Shown here: positions 63,375 to 64,000 of the stretch, in pieces
Position numbering within the stretch: the first letter of the stretch is position 1
Layout: each line of letters begins with the position of its first letter
Assembly (NCBI GenBank): GCA_964590435.1
Contig: CAZPWT010000009.1
Coordinates: 1 to 64,000 of the forward strand
Length of the DNA stretch: 64,000 bases
Direction of reading: 5' to 3'
Source of the DNA: WSZJ01 sp964590435
GTDB taxonomy: Bacteria; Planctomycetota; MHYJ01; WSZJ01
Notes under the pieces: generated by a model
Database searches by the model: none
What the model was told of the DNA's origin: nothing
The model's input: only the letters and a program-made list of their open reading frames with translations
Program-made: the position numbers and the translations under genes

Positions 63375-63394
63375 AGATTGGTCTTGACCAATCT
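63375..63394 (+). promoter_or_regulatory. Perfect palindrome over the -35, candidate operator
   Basis: AGATTGGTC-TT-GACCAATCT is a perfect 9-bp inverted repeat that overlaps the -35 element of the following gene. Repression by a dimeric DNA-binding protein, possibly of this locus, is plausible. Confidence 0.55.
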
Positions 63395-63411
63395 TACATA
63401 GACACGATAAT
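63384..63411 (+). promoter_or_regulatory. Sigma-70-type promoter of the ATPase gene
   Basis: TTGACC, a 16-bp spacer and GATAAT are followed by a 7-nt gap to ATG 63419. It is the only visible -35/-10 pair among the leaderless-type genes. Confidence 0.65.
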
Positions 63412-63418
63412 GGTCGCC

Positions 63419-64000
63419 ATGTCCTCCCTCCCTCGCCTCTACGACGCCCTTCTCAAGGACCACCTGCGCCGCCACCGCCAGATGGCCTTCCTGACCGGCC
63501 CGCGGCAGGTAGGGAAAACCACCACCTGCCGGAGCCTGGCAACCGCTTACCTGAGCTGGGACGACCCGGACCACCGGAGACTCATCGCCCGGGGGCCGGG
63601 CACCGTCGCCACTCACCTGGGGCTGGGGAACCTGCGCAAGGAAACGCCCGTCATCGCGTTCGATGAGCTTCACAAGCATCGGAAGTGGCGCGACTTCCTC
63701 AAGGGATTCTTCGACGTCCACGGCGACGCGGCGCGCGTCCTCGTGACCGGGAGTTCCCGTCTCGACGTCTTCCGCCGCGCCGGCGACAGCCTCACGGGCC
63801 GGTACTTCGCCTACCGCATGCACCCGCTGTCCGTCGGGGAATTGCTCCACCCGGCCGTCCCGGAAGACCTCGTCCGCGCCCCCGCGATGCTCCCCGAGCG
63901 CGACTTCGGCGCGCTCCTCGAGCACGGCGGTTTCCCGGCGCCGTTCGTGAAGCGCGACCGTCGGGTGACGCCTGTCTGGCGGCGGCAGCGGCGCGACCTC
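63419..64000 (+). CDS. AAA_14/DUF4143-type ATPase (partial, 3' end off window)
   Basis: The first 194 residues are present. Walker A is GPRQVGKTT (about residues 26-34), Walker B is 'VIAFDELHK', and 'VLVTGSSRLDVFR' follows. This is the N-terminal P-loop half of proteins that end in a DUF4143 domain and usually number 380-400 residues. Their function is not established, and some are thought to be mobile or toxin-like. An in-frame ATG at 63410 overlaps the -10 box, so ATG 63419 was chosen. The DUF4143 half lies beyond 64000. Confidence 0.82.
   Translation, partial: MSSLPRLYDALLKDHLRRHRQMAFLTGPRQVGKTTTCRSLATAYLSWDDPDHRRLIARGPGTVATHLGLGNLRKETPVIAFDELHKHRKWRDFLKGFFDVHGDAARVLVTGSSRLDVFRRAGDSLTGRYFAYRMHPLSVGELLHPAVPEDLVRAPAMLPERDFGALLEHGGFPAPFVKRDRRVTPVWRRQRRDL

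Noticed and set aside
63410..63418. ATG 63410 as start of the DUF4143-type ATPase
   Set aside because: It overlaps the GATAAT -10 box. ATG 63419, 7 nt downstream of the box, fits the leaderless pattern.

Overview
The window is a 64 kb, very GC-rich bacterial chromosome segment. No rRNA gene is present for placement, so the lineage is inferred. A SecE with extra membrane helices, an ECF sigma factor fused to a membrane anchor and PDZ-like domain, several Ser/Thr kinases, a GldA/GldG-type ABC system and dispersed short repeats together suggest an uncultured Planctomycetota-like organism. Confidence in that phylum is only moderate. Prophage, integrase, IS transposase and CRISPR were not seen.

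Layout. 1-9770: end of a split MFS/spermidine-synthase-like membrane pair, a DnaE2-like polymerase carrying an in-frame palindromic repeat, a hypothetical protein, L-2-hydroxyglutarate oxidase, a GT-C-like membrane protein, a secreted protein and a PAS-GGDEF protein. 9860-24290: one long minus-strand block read from a consensus promoter at about 24259-24287, in the order tRNA-Thr, tuf, rpmG, tRNA-Trp, secE, nusG, rplK, rplA, rplJ, rplL, rpoB, rpoC, rpsL, rpsG. It is the classical beta operon joined to the start of the str operon, without fusA. 24423-34000: CorA, a COG4324 lipoprotein peptidase, a DUF4340 protein, a permease-GldG fusion with its ATPase, and a large coiled-coil/proline-rich protein. 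34087-41894: initiator tRNA with terminator, two small or secreted proteins, a xylose operon (xylA, mutarotase-like, xylB), a cysteine-repeat lipoprotein and an SRPBCC/GT-C pair. 41898-48553: pyrophosphatase, receiver protein, EttA, secreted and lipoproteins, a TlpA-like thioredoxin. 47762-49520 holds two diverged tandem membrane-anchored paralogues. 49523-53455: a sigma-54 activator with a cysteine-bearing PAS domain, a clear -24/-12 promoter, a persulfide dioxygenase-rhodanese fusion, a split YeeE/YedE transporter and a 28-residue membrane microprotein. 53691-59203: three Ser/Thr kinases and two small or medium unknowns. 59279-64000: M24-family protein with altered metal ligands, DUF2249-cupin fusion, ECF sigma-PDZ fusion, and the start of a DUF4143-type ATPase.

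How it works together. The ribosome/RNA polymerase block is ordinary housekeeping. The most coherent accessory unit is the sulfur module at 49.5-53.5 kb, whose regulator, promoter, candidate upstream activator sites, enzyme and transporter lie in a row. Two genome-wide habits show up. Many monocistronic genes have a -10-like hexamer 6-9 nt before the start codon and no Shine-Dalgarno, as expected for leaderless mRNAs, whereas ribosomal genes have good Shine-Dalgarno sites. Intergenic spaces, and one gene, carry elements made of a short word repeated several times, often facing its inverted complement. The word differs from element to element but the layout is the same.
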